Shown: piece by piece, positions 24,630 through 32,754 of the stretch
How positions within the stretch are numbered: the stretch's first letter is position 1
How the letters are laid out: each line of letters opens with the position of its first letter
Assembly (NCBI RefSeq): GCF_012044895.1
Contig: NZ_CP050695.1
Span: 2,758,501 to 2,822,500, forward strand
Origin: Aquisalimonas sp. 2447
GTDB taxonomy: Bacteria > Pseudomonadota > Gammaproteobacteria > Nitrococcales > Aquisalimonadaceae
DNA: 64,000 bases
Direction of reading: 5' to 3'
Translations under genes and position numbers: made by a program
Notes under the pieces: generated by a model
Told to the model about the DNA's origin: nothing
Database searches by the model: none
Seen by the model: the letters and a program-made list of their open reading frames with translations, nothing else

Positions 24630-25658
24630 TCAGTGCATTGCGGCAATGCCGTCATCCAGCACACGCAGCCAGTTCTCGCCCATGATTCCCGTAATCTCCT
24701 CCCGGCTGAAACCCCGGGCCATCAGCCCGGCGGTGAGGTTCGGGAAATCGCGGCCATCCCGCAACCACGCCGGCTGCGGCGGCCAGCGGGGCGGCTCCGG
24801 TTCGTCGCCGTCGAGCACGCGGCGCCAGCGCCCGTTGCGCATCCAGCGCAGCACCTCGTCCGGCTGTTGCTGGCACAGATCCGATCCGATGCCTAGGTGC
24901 TCCGGCCCCATGATCTCGGCGGTGCGGGCGATCATCTCGCAGTACGCCTCCAGGGTGCATTCGGACCCGTCCCCGAGATGCAGCGGATAGGCACTGAAGC
25001 CGAGCAGGCCGCCACTTTCGGCCAGCGCACGCAGCACGCGCTCGGACTTGTTTCGTGACACGTCGCGGAAGAACAGCGGGTTGGCATGTGACACCACCAC
25101 CGGGCGTGTGGAGTACTCCACCGCCTCAAGAGTGGTCCGCTCGGCGCTGTGCGACATGTCGATCAGCATGCCGACCCGGTTCATCTCGCGGATGACCTCG
25201 CGGCCGAAGCGGGTGATGCCGGTGTCGTTGTCTTCGTAACAACCGGTGCCCAGCAGGCTCTGGTTGTTGTAGGTCAGCTGCATCAGGAACACGCCGAGCT
25301 CCCGGAATACCGCCACCAGGTCAATATCATCCTCGATGATGGAGCAGTTCTGGGCGCCGTAGAAAACGCCGACCCGGCCTTCGTCCCGGGCCGCGCGGAC
25401 ATCGGCACCCGCGCGCACCGGGCGGATGAGGTCACCGTTGGCCGCGAACCGGCGGTTCCACTCGCCGATGCGGCTCAGGGTCTCGCGGGCGTTCTCCCAG
25501 TAGGCGATGGTCACGTGGATGGCATCCACACCGCCTTCGCGCAGCTGTTCGAAGATGGCGCGGTCCCAGTTGGAATACTGCAGACCGTCCACCACCGTGA
25601 GTTGCCGGTGCAGCGCCCGTGCCGCCTCCCTGTCCATCGTGTCTGATGGCATGTTCAT
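24630..25658 (-). CDS. M19 membrane-dipeptidase family homologue with incomplete metal site
   Basis: The 342-residue protein has the (beta/alpha)8 fold signature of peptidase family M19: MSH170-S-A-E, VVVSH191AN, LGIGSD260 and the C-terminal GENWLRVL all align with renal dipeptidase positions for two zinc-ligand His and the catalytic Asp. The N-terminal ligand pair is lost: the usual DGHND is DGLQYS (24-29). The bridging Glu of the IEGG motif is also lost, GAQNCS (101-106). The canonical M19 protein at 34031 keeps both. It therefore probably has altered metal content and substrate. A related M19 gene accompanies dimethylglycine catabolism genes in Pseudomonas. No signal peptide is present, so it is cytosolic. 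Confidence 0.8.
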   Translation of the reverse strand: MNMPSDTMDREAARALHRQLTVVDGLQYSNWDRAIFEQLREGGVDAIHVTIAYWENARETLSRIGEWNRRFAANGDLIRPVRAGADVRAARDEGRVGVFYGAQNCSIIEDDIDLVAVFRELGVFLMQLTYNNQSLLGTGCYEDNDTGITRFGREVIREMNRVGMLIDMSHSAERTTLEAVEYSTRPVVVSHANPLFFRDVSRNKSERVLRALAESGGLLGFSAYPLHLGDGSECTLEAYCEMIARTAEIMGPEHLGIGSDLCQQQPDEVLRWMRNGRWRRVLDGDEPEPPRWPPQPAWLRDGRDFPNLTAGLMARGFSREEITGIMGENWLRVLDDGIAAMH

Positions 25659-25664
25659 GGCGCG

Positions 25665-27104
25665 TCAACTCCGGACGTAGCTGGTCTTGACCGTGGTGTA
25701 GAACTCGCGTGCATAGCGGCCCTGCTCCCGCGGCCCATAGCTGGACGTCCGCCGACCGCCGAAAGGCACGTGGTAGTCGGTGCCCGCCGTGGGCAGATTC
25801 ACCATGACGCACCCGGCGTGCGCCTCGCGCCGAAAACGGTTGGCGTAAGACAGACTGCCCGTGACGATACCCGCGGTGAGGCCGAACACCGTGTCGTTGG
25901 TCACGCGGATGGCCTCGTCGATACCGGCCACGCGGATGACGGTGGCCAGCGGGCCAAAGGCCTCCTCCTGGTTGATGCGCATGCGGTTGTCGGTGCCTGT
26001 CAGCAGGCACGGCGACAGGTAATGGCCCGGCGTGTCCAGCTCCACGCGCGTGCCGCCCACCACGCGGTGGGCACCCTCCGTCTCGGCCAACCGGATGTAG
26101 CCTTCGACGTTTTCCAGCTGCGCGGCGTCTGCCAGTGGACCGATCTCGGTGGTCTCGTCCACCGCCGGCCCGACGGTCATGGCCTCGAGGCGTACGGCCA
26201 GCTTGTCCACGAAGGCGTCGTGTACCGCCTCGTGCACCACCAGCCGGGAGGACGCCGTGCACTTCTGACCGGTACCGGAGTAGCCGCCGGCCACCGCCGC
26301 CTGCACGGCCAAGTCCAGGTCGGCGTCGTCCATGATCACCAGGGCGTTCTTGCTCCCCATCTCCAGCTGGCAGCGCACAAGGTTGGCTGCCGTCGCACGC
26401 GCGACGCGTCGTCCCACGTCCTGGGAGCCGGTGAAGCTGATCGCGTCAATATCCGGGCTGTTGATCAACGCCTCCCCCACGCTGCTCCCGCGACCCATGA
26501 CCAGGTTGACGACGCCCGGGGGCAGCTCGTGGCGATGCAGAACCTCCACCATGGCCCACGCGCTGGCCGGCACGAGGTTCGCCGGCTTGAACACCACGGC
26601 GTTACCAAACGCCAGCGCCGGCGCCAGCTTCCAGGCCGCGGTGGCCATCGGAAAGTTCCAGGGGCTGATGATGCCGACAACACCAACCGGCTCACGACGG
26701 ATGTCGATCTCGATCCCCGGACGCACGGAATCCGCGGTTTCCCCGAACTGGCGGTGAACCTCTGCGGCGTAGTACTGGAAGAACTGGCCGGCGCGGTAGA
26801 CTTCGCCGACCCCCTCCGCCAGGGGCTTGCCCTCTTCGCGTGACAGTTCGCGCCCGAGCTCGCGGCTGCGTTCCATGAGCTCTGCCCCCGCGCCCATGAG
26901 GGCCCGGTGGCGCTGTTCCAGGCCGGCAGCTGCCCATTGCGGCTGCGCCGCCCGCGCCGCCGCAATGGCATCACGTACCTGGGCGGCCGTGGCCTGGGCG
27001 GCATGGCCGATGACCTCCTCCGTATTCGAGGGATTCACGTTCGCCACCGTGCCGTCCCCGTCGAGCCACTGACCATCGATCAGATTCCGGTACAGCTCCC
27101 CCAT
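25665..27104 (-). CDS. NAD(P)-dependent aldehyde dehydrogenase, 2-oxoglutarate-semialdehyde-dehydrogenase-like
   Basis: The 479-residue aldehyde dehydrogenase is complete: oxyanion Asn150 (SPWNFP), cofactor Lys173, general-base Glu248 (QLEMGSKN) and catalytic Cys282 (GQKCTASSR). The LEMG and GQKCTASSR patterns are those of 2-oxoglutarate semialdehyde (2,5-dioxopentanoate) dehydrogenases, which act late in hydroxyproline or pentose-acid breakdown, so a short carboxylated aldehyde is a reasonable substrate guess. It is the first gene of the cassette, divergent from the LysR regulator, with AGGAGG before its ATG. Confidence 0.88.
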   Translation of the reverse strand: MGELYRNLIDGQWLDGDGTVANVNPSNTEEVIGHAAQATAAQVRDAIAAARAAQPQWAAAGLEQRHRALMGAGAELMERSRELGRELSREEGKPLAEGVGEVYRAGQFFQYYAAEVHRQFGETADSVRPGIEIDIRREPVGVVGIISPWNFPMATAAWKLAPALAFGNAVVFKPANLVPASAWAMVEVLHRHELPPGVVNLVMGRGSSVGEALINSPDIDAISFTGSQDVGRRVARATAANLVRCQLEMGSKNALVIMDDADLDLAVQAAVAGGYSGTGQKCTASSRLVVHEAVHDAFVDKLAVRLEAMTVGPAVDETTEIGPLADAAQLENVEGYIRLAETEGAHRVVGGTRVELDTPGHYLSPCLLTGTDNRMRINQEEAFGPLATVIRVAGIDEAIRVTNDTVFGLTAGIVTGSLSYANRFRREAHAGCVMVNLPTAGTDYHVPFGGRRTSSYGPREQGRYAREFYTTVKTSYVRS

Positions 27105-27209
27105 GCAATCCTCCTGCGGCTATCGATTCAGGGCGGTTGTCACCGCCGGACCTTGATAAAGCGTAGACGTCGCGCCTTCATCAGGGAAATCTATGTTTGC
27201 TATCTTTCG

Positions 27210-27224
27210 ATAAGGCTTTCTTAT
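27210..27224. promoter_or_regulatory. LysR-type T-N11-A binding site
   Basis: ATAAG-GCTTT-CTTAT is a perfect 5+5 bp interrupted palindrome with T-N11-A spacing, the hallmark of LysR-family sites. Flanking TTTC and GAAA extend the symmetry. It sits in the 135-base divergent promoter between the aldehyde dehydrogenase and lysR genes, 16 bases before the lysR start, fitting autoregulation and activation of the cassette. Confidence 0.6.
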
Positions 27225-27239
27225 GAGAAATCACCGCCC

Positions 27240-28124
27240 ATGATCGATCTCAAGGTTTCGCAGATTCGCTACTTCCTGTTAGTGGTCGAGCATGGCGGCT
27301 TCCATGCGGCGGCCGAACATGCGCACCGGACTCAACCCGCCATCTCCCAGGCCGTTCGCGAACTCGAACGCAAGCTGGGCGAGCCGCTCCTGGAGAAAGG
27401 GGCGAAGATTCAGCTTACGCCGTATGGTGAGCAGGCCTTGCCCATGCTCCAGGGCCTTGTCGACCATCACGACCGGGTGGGAGAAGAGCTGCAGCGACTG
27501 GCCCGGCACGAAGTGGGCCAGCTGCACATTGCCGCGGTCCCGTCCGTCGCCAGCCAACTGCTACCGGCCCTGCTGGAGGAGTTCATTCGCGACTATCCGC
27601 AGCTTGACATCACCGTGCAGGACGGCTCCGCGGACACGGTGCTGGGGCTGCTCAAGGCGCGACAGGTGGATTTCGGGATCACCAGCGTCCTCGAACCGCT
27701 GGACGAATTCCGGGTGGACCCGATCTATCGCGACAGCATCGGTGTGGTCTTCCGCGACGATCACCCACTGGCCCGGGGCACGGGGCCGGTGGCATGGAAC
27801 CAGCTCACCGGCTACAAACTCATCCGCAATGGAACCTCGCGGTTGCTGGAGCATACCGAAGCGGTTCCCCTGCTCGCCGCGAGTCAGCTCTACGTGTCGA
27901 ACATGATTTCACTGCTGGCCATGCTGGAGGCCGGCATGGGCGTTACCACACTGCCGCGGCTGGCCGTCCCGGACGAACGCACGCGACTGCGGTTCCGACC
28001 CCTGGGGCGGCCGGCACTGGAACGGGAAATCAGTATCGTTCGCCCCATGCGCCGGAGTCTGGCCCCTGCCGCGGCGCTGCTCGAGAGGAAGATCCTGGAG
28101 GCAAGCGGGCACTGGCAACAGTAA
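27240..28124 (+). CDS. LysR family transcriptional regulator
   Basis: The 294-residue protein has an N-terminal winged helix-turn-helix (residues 1-65; FHAAAEHAHRTQPAISQAVR is the recognition region) and a periplasmic-binding-protein-like effector domain. It is divergent from the aldehyde dehydrogenase cassette, with a T-N11-A palindrome between them, and most likely activates that cassette in response to its substrate. The start is the ATG at 27240, overlapping the first line of the family domain. Confidence 0.93.
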   Translation: MIDLKVSQIRYFLLVVEHGGFHAAAEHAHRTQPAISQAVRELERKLGEPLLEKGAKIQLTPYGEQALPMLQGLVDHHDRVGEELQRLARHEVGQLHIAAVPSVASQLLPALLEEFIRDYPQLDITVQDGSADTVLGLLKARQVDFGITSVLEPLDEFRVDPIYRDSIGVVFRDDHPLARGTGPVAWNQLTGYKLIRNGTSRLLEHTEAVPLLAASQLYVSNMISLLAMLEAGMGVTTLPRLAVPDERTRLRFRPLGRPALEREISIVRPMRRSLAPAAALLERKILEASGHWQQ

Positions 28125-28155
28125 GCGCCGATTGTGCCTCCACCCGGAGACGCCC

Positions 28156-30342
28156 TCAGGACGTCCCGGTAGAACGCGAGCTTTCCGCGGGCGCATGGTC
28201 GCTCACGACAGGCGCGATCGACACCGCACAGTACTTGAACCCGGGGATCTTGCCGTAGGGATCCACCGCCGGATGGGTGAGCACGTTGGCGCAGGCCTCC
28301 CGGAAGTGCATGGGCACGAACACCCCACCCCGCGCCACACGGTCGTCCACGCGAGCGCGGATGGTAATGGCACCGCGGCGCGAGCGCACTTCCACCCAAT
28401 CGCCATCATCAATCCCCCGGGCGGCCGCATCGCCGGGATGAATCTCCACCCTGCCCTCCGGGCTAATCCGGTGCAGCGCACCGGATCGCCGGGTCATGGT
28501 TCCCGTGTGCCAGTGCTCCAGGACCCGACCCGTGTTCAGCACCAGTGGATATTCTGCGTCCGTAGGCTCCACCGGCGGCGACTGCCGGGCGGGCACCAGC
28601 AACGCCCGCCCTCGCGGGAAGGATTCGCTGAACACGATCGGCTCGCCTTCACTGTGCTCCGGATCCGGGCACGGGTACCAGCGGCCCCGATCACCCAGGA
28701 CGCCGTGACTGAGACTGGCGTAACTGTTGGTACTGGCAGCGAACTCGTCGAAAACGGCGGCAACGTCGTCATGGTCCATGGGGTAACCCACCTGCGCGGC
28801 GATCTGGCAGATGATGTGCCAGTCCTGGCGGGCCTCGCCGGGCGGTTGCAGCGCCTGGCGGCCGATCTGTACCCGACGGTCGGTGTTCGTGAACGTCCCC
28901 GTCTTCTCGGCGAAGGCGCTGCCGGGGAGGATGACATCGGCAAACTCGGCGGTCTCCGTGAGGAAGATATCCTGCACGACCAGGAACTCCAGGCGACTTA
29001 GCGCCTTGCGCACCTTTTCCACGTCCGGGTCGGAGACAAACGGGTTCTCGCCCATGATGTACATACCGCGAATGGCGCCTTCCAGCGCACCATCGGTGAT
29101 CTCGGTGACGGTGCGCCCCGGTGTCGCTGACAGGGGCCGCCCCCAGAGTGCCTCGAAGCGGGCGCGGGCGGCGGCATCATCCACTTTCTGGTAGTCCGGG
29201 AACACCATGGGAATCAGCCCGGCGTCCGACGCCCCCTGAACGTTGTTCTGTCCCCGCAGTGGGTGCAGGCCGGTTCCCGGCCGGCCGACGTTGCCGGTGA
29301 TCATGGCCAGGGCAATGAGGCAGCGGGCATTGTCGGTGCCGTGGGTGTGCTGGGAAATGCCCATGCCCCAGAACAGCATGGCCGCGCGGGCGCCACCAAA
29401 CAGGCGCGCCGCCTCGGTGATCCGTTCGGCAGACACCCCGCAGAGGTCCGCCACCGACTCCGGGGCATAGTCCGCGACGTTCTCCTTCACGGCCTGGTAG
29501 TTTTCCGTGCGGTCACGAACGAACGCTTCGTCGATCAGCCCCTCGCGGATGATCACGTGCATCATGGCGTTGTAGAACGCCACGTCGGTACCGGGGTGAA
29601 TCTGAACGTACATGGCAGCGTGATCGGCGATGGGCGGACGGCGTGTATTCACCACCAGCAGCTGCGTGCCCTGGGCCGCCGCCTCTTTCATGAACGTTGC
29701 CGCCACCGGATGGTTCTCCGTGGGATTGCAGCCGGTGATCAGGGCCGTATCGGCGCGGGCAATGTCGCGCACCACGTTGGTGACGCTGCCGGAGCCTATA
29801 CCCTCCAGCAGGGCCGCCACGGAGGAGGCGTGGCACAGCCGCGTGCAGTGATCCACGTTGTTGGTGCCGAAACCCGCGCGCATCAGCTTCTGGAAAAGGT
29901 AGGCCTCCTCGTTGGAGCCCTTGGCCGAGCCGAAGCCGGCCAGGGCGTCCCCGCCGTGGATATCCCGGATGGCCGCGAGATGCCCTCCCACGCGCTCCAG
30001 CGCCTCCTCCCAGCTGGCCTCGCGGAAGGCCGGCAGCACCGTCTCCGGGTCCACCGGGCCACCGGGACGACGTGGCCCCTGGTCGCCCCAGGACAGGGCG
30101 CCCTTGGGATAGGCGTCGTCGCGCCGGATCAGCGGTTTCGTGAGCCGATGGGCGTGGGAGGTGTAGTCGAAGCCGTAGCGGCCCTTGACGCACAACCGGC
30201 CGGCGTTGGCGGCGCCATCCCGCCCCCGGGCTTCCAGAATCCGGTTGTTCCCCGGGTCCACCACCCAGCTCAAGGCGCAGCCCACGCCGCAGTAGGGGCA
30301 GACGGAATCAACAACGCGGGCACGGACGGGCTCGCCGGTCAT
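28156..30342 (-). CDS. NAD-linked formate dehydrogenase, molybdopterin catalytic subunit
   Basis: The 728-residue oxidoreductase binds bis-MGD and one [4Fe-4S] cluster (C15, C18, C22, C51) and oxidises formate to CO2. The active-site metal ligand is C170 in NVDHCTRLC-H, a Cys rather than selenocysteine form. GSAKGSNEEAYLFQKLMRAGFG and the C-terminal molybdopterin dinucleotide-binding domain are also present. The NuoG-like Fe-S N-terminus that is fused in FdsA is here a separate gene, overlapping by four bases upstream. No fdhD or chaperone gene is in the window. Molybdenum versus tungsten is not readable. Confidence 0.9.
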   Translation of the reverse strand: MTGEPVRARVVDSVCPYCGVGCALSWVVDPGNNRILEARGRDGAANAGRLCVKGRYGFDYTSHAHRLTKPLIRRDDAYPKGALSWGDQGPRRPGGPVDPETVLPAFREASWEEALERVGGHLAAIRDIHGGDALAGFGSAKGSNEEAYLFQKLMRAGFGTNNVDHCTRLCHASSVAALLEGIGSGSVTNVVRDIARADTALITGCNPTENHPVAATFMKEAAAQGTQLLVVNTRRPPIADHAAMYVQIHPGTDVAFYNAMMHVIIREGLIDEAFVRDRTENYQAVKENVADYAPESVADLCGVSAERITEAARLFGGARAAMLFWGMGISQHTHGTDNARCLIALAMITGNVGRPGTGLHPLRGQNNVQGASDAGLIPMVFPDYQKVDDAAARARFEALWGRPLSATPGRTVTEITDGALEGAIRGMYIMGENPFVSDPDVEKVRKALSRLEFLVVQDIFLTETAEFADVILPGSAFAEKTGTFTNTDRRVQIGRQALQPPGEARQDWHIICQIAAQVGYPMDHDDVAAVFDEFAASTNSYASLSHGVLGDRGRWYPCPDPEHSEGEPIVFSESFPRGRALLVPARQSPPVEPTDAEYPLVLNTGRVLEHWHTGTMTRRSGALHRISPEGRVEIHPGDAAARGIDDGDWVEVRSRRGAITIRARVDDRVARGGVFVPMHFREACANVLTHPAVDPYGKIPGFKYCAVSIAPVVSDHAPAESSRSTGTS

Positions 30343-31013
30343 GACGTTTCCTCCTCGACGATCTGCAGACCGTGCAGGCTGCGATTGGTCAGTGCACCAG
30401 TGGGACACACCGCCTGGCATTCCCCGCAGGCGACACAGGTGCTCTCGCCCATGGGCACGTCCAGATCGAAGGCAATGTGCGTGGCAGCACCCTTGCCGCT
30501 GCGAGTCATCACGTGGTTGTGCTGGAGTTCGTCGCAGCCGCGGATGCAGCGGTCGCAGAGGATGCAGGCCTGATGATCCACCACGATCACCAGCGACGAG
30601 TCATCGCGGCCGGCGCCGGCTTCAGCCTCGTCACTCCCGAAACGGCTCTCCTCCAGGCCATAGGCACGCGCCAGGGCCAGCAATTCGTCATCGCCGGTGG
30701 TCTGCTCCCGCAGACTCTCACGCGGGTAGTCGGCCAGGAGCAGTTCCAGCAGCATGCGCCGGTTGCGCTCGACGCGCCCGGTGTCCGTGCGCACCTCCAT
30801 GCCCTCCTCGCAGGGGCGCACACAGGCCGCCTGCAGGTTGCGCGCGCCGGTGTCCACGACACACATGCGGCATACGCCCACCGGGCGCATGCGGGGGCTG
30901 TGGCAAAGCACCGGAATGTCGATACCGAGTTCCTGCGCTGCGTCCCAGATGGTGGTGCCGGCGGCGACCTGAACGCTGCGGCCGTCGATGGTCAGCGACA
31001 CGGTTTCGGTCAT
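30339..31013 (-). CDS. Iron-sulfur subunit (HoxU/NuoG N-terminal-like) of formate dehydrogenase
   Basis: The 224-residue protein passes electrons between the catalytic and diaphorase subunits. It has a plant-type [2Fe-2S] site (C37, C48, C51, C64) and, at the C-terminus, two ferredoxin-type [4Fe-4S] motifs (CILCDRCIRGC and CVACGECQAVC). The intermediate His-Cys cluster of NuoG and HoxU is missing: after LLADYP no Cys occurs for about 80 residues. It overlaps both neighbours by four bases (ATGA), so the three subunits are made together. Confidence 0.85.
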   Translation of the reverse strand: MTETVSLTIDGRSVQVAAGTTIWDAAQELGIDIPVLCHSPRMRPVGVCRMCVVDTGARNLQAACVRPCEEGMEVRTDTGRVERNRRMLLELLLADYPRESLREQTTGDDELLALARAYGLEESRFGSDEAEAGAGRDDSSLVIVVDHQACILCDRCIRGCDELQHNHVMTRSGKGAATHIAFDLDVPMGESTCVACGECQAVCPTGALTNRSLHGLQIVEEETS

Positions 31014-32629
31014 GCTCCCTCCCCGCGCAGTCGGGCCGCTTCGTCCGGAAAATGCTTCAGAATGCTCATGATTGGCGTCAGCGCCACCTGACCCAGGCCG
31101 CAGATGGAGGTCTGGGCCAGGGTTTCGTCCAGCCCTTCCAGCAGCGCCGTGAGACCGGGCTCCGGCGCACCGGCCTGGGCGGACTCCAGCCGGCGCACGG
31201 CCTGGACGGTCCCCGTACGGCAGGGTACGCATTTGCCGCAGGACTCGTTGCGGAAAAAGCGCACCTGCTGGATGGCAAGATCCAGCAGATCGCGGCCCTC
31301 GCCCACCACGAACAGCGCACCGGACCCGAGACCTGCACCGGCGTCGGCCATGGCATCGAAGTCCACCGGCGTCTCGGCGCGGTCAGCGGGCAGGAACGGC
31401 GTCGAGGCGCCGCCGGGGCAGAATGCATGCAGCGATCGCCCATCGGCCATGCCGCCCGCCTGCTGAATGACCTCGCTCACCGGCGTTCCCGCGGCGACAC
31501 AGTAGACGCCGGGCGCCCGCACATCACCGGAGACGGAGAGAAACTTGAGCCCGGCGTGGCCGTCACGCCCGCGGGCCTGCCACCCGTCCGCCCCGTCGGC
31601 GAGAATGCGCGGAATCAGGGCCAGTGTTTCCACGTTGTTCATCAGGGTGGGGCCACCCTCGAAGCCCACCTGGGTGGGGAACGGCGGCTTGTTCCGCGGC
31701 TCGCCGCGCTTGTCTTCGAGCCCTTCCAGCAGCGCGGTCTCTTCGCCCATGATGTAGCCACCGGGGGAGACGAACACTTCCAGGTCGAAGGCCATGCCGG
31801 TGCCGAGCACGTCCGGGCCCAGCACGCCGTGGGCACGGGCCCATTGCAGGGCATCCTCCAGATGGCGCTGCGCATGGGCGTATTCATGGCGCAGGTAGAT
31901 GATCCCGCGCGGGGCTCCGATCACCCAGCCGGCCAGGACCATGGCCTCGATGACCAGATGCGGCACCCGCTCCAGCAACAACCTGTCCTTGAACGTTCCC
32001 GGTTCGCTCTCGTCGGCATTGCAGATCACCGTCCGCGGCTCGCCCCGGGCCCCGCGGGTGAATCGCCACTTGCGGCCGGTGGGGAAACCGGCGCCGCCCA
32101 TACCGCGGAGGCCGGCCGCCTCCAGCGACTCGATGACACTCTCGGGACTGGCCTCGTGCAGCAGGCGCCGAAGCTCACCGTAGCGTTCGTCCGCCGACCG
32201 GTAGGGGTCGGCCATGGCGGTCTGCGCGGGTGGCTCGGCGACCACGGGATGCGGGCGAACCCCGGTCATGCCGTCACAGAGCGCGCGAACATCGCCGGCC
32301 ACGGGTTCGTCACCGGCCAGGGCCGCCGGCGCGGCATGGCACAAGCCGAGACAGCTCACGGCCTCGACCTCAATGCCGTCATCGCCCGCCAGCGCCTGCG
32401 CGACGGCATCGACGAATCCCCGCCCGCCCCGCATGCGGCAGGCCACATCGCGGCAGACACTCAATTTCCGGGGCGCACCGGGGGCGGAGCGAAACGCGGG
32501 ATAGAATGAGCGCAATCCCTCCAGGCGGTGCAGGGGCAGGTGCCACTGTCGCGCCAGGTCTTTGAGCGTGGCGTCGTCCAGGGCACCGTGACGGTGCTGG
32601 AGTTCCAGCAACCGGTTGAGAAGTTCCAT
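31010..32629 (-). CDS. Diaphorase subunit of formate dehydrogenase, NuoE-NuoF fusion
   Basis: The 539-residue protein joins a NuoE-like thioredoxin-fold [2Fe-2S] domain (about 1-135, with CRDVAC and CLGLC ligand pairs) to a NuoF-like FMN/NADH domain (GLRGMGGAGFPTGRKW, VICNADESEPGTF, EETALLEGLE) and a C-terminal [4Fe-4S] site in ESCGKCVPCRTGT. It reduces NAD with electrons from formate. The same fusion occurs in HoxF of NAD-reducing hydrogenase. The ATG at 32629 with GGAGGGG upstream is the likely start; the frame extends to 32743. Confidence 0.88.
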   Translation of the reverse strand: MELLNRLLELQHRHGALDDATLKDLARQWHLPLHRLEGLRSFYPAFRSAPGAPRKLSVCRDVACRMRGGRGFVDAVAQALAGDDGIEVEAVSCLGLCHAAPAALAGDEPVAGDVRALCDGMTGVRPHPVVAEPPAQTAMADPYRSADERYGELRRLLHEASPESVIESLEAAGLRGMGGAGFPTGRKWRFTRGARGEPRTVICNADESEPGTFKDRLLLERVPHLVIEAMVLAGWVIGAPRGIIYLRHEYAHAQRHLEDALQWARAHGVLGPDVLGTGMAFDLEVFVSPGGYIMGEETALLEGLEDKRGEPRNKPPFPTQVGFEGGPTLMNNVETLALIPRILADGADGWQARGRDGHAGLKFLSVSGDVRAPGVYCVAAGTPVSEVIQQAGGMADGRSLHAFCPGGASTPFLPADRAETPVDFDAMADAGAGLGSGALFVVGEGRDLLDLAIQQVRFFRNESCGKCVPCRTGTVQAVRRLESAQAGAPEPGLTALLEGLDETLAQTSICGLGQVALTPIMSILKHFPDEAARLRGEGA

Positions 32630-32754
32630 CGGCCCCTCCATGATGGCATAGGCGCAGCTCTCGAGACTCTCTCTAGAGAACCACGGCCGCCGCGTGCGGT
32701 AAATAGGACCGCGCGGCAGCGACCATGCTGTTTGCGACACCACGCCACGCTAGC

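Noticed and set aside
30341-32509. Long plus-strand open frame opposite the formate dehydrogenase genes
   Set aside because: Antisense shadow of the Fe-S and diaphorase subunits, with no recognisable domain.
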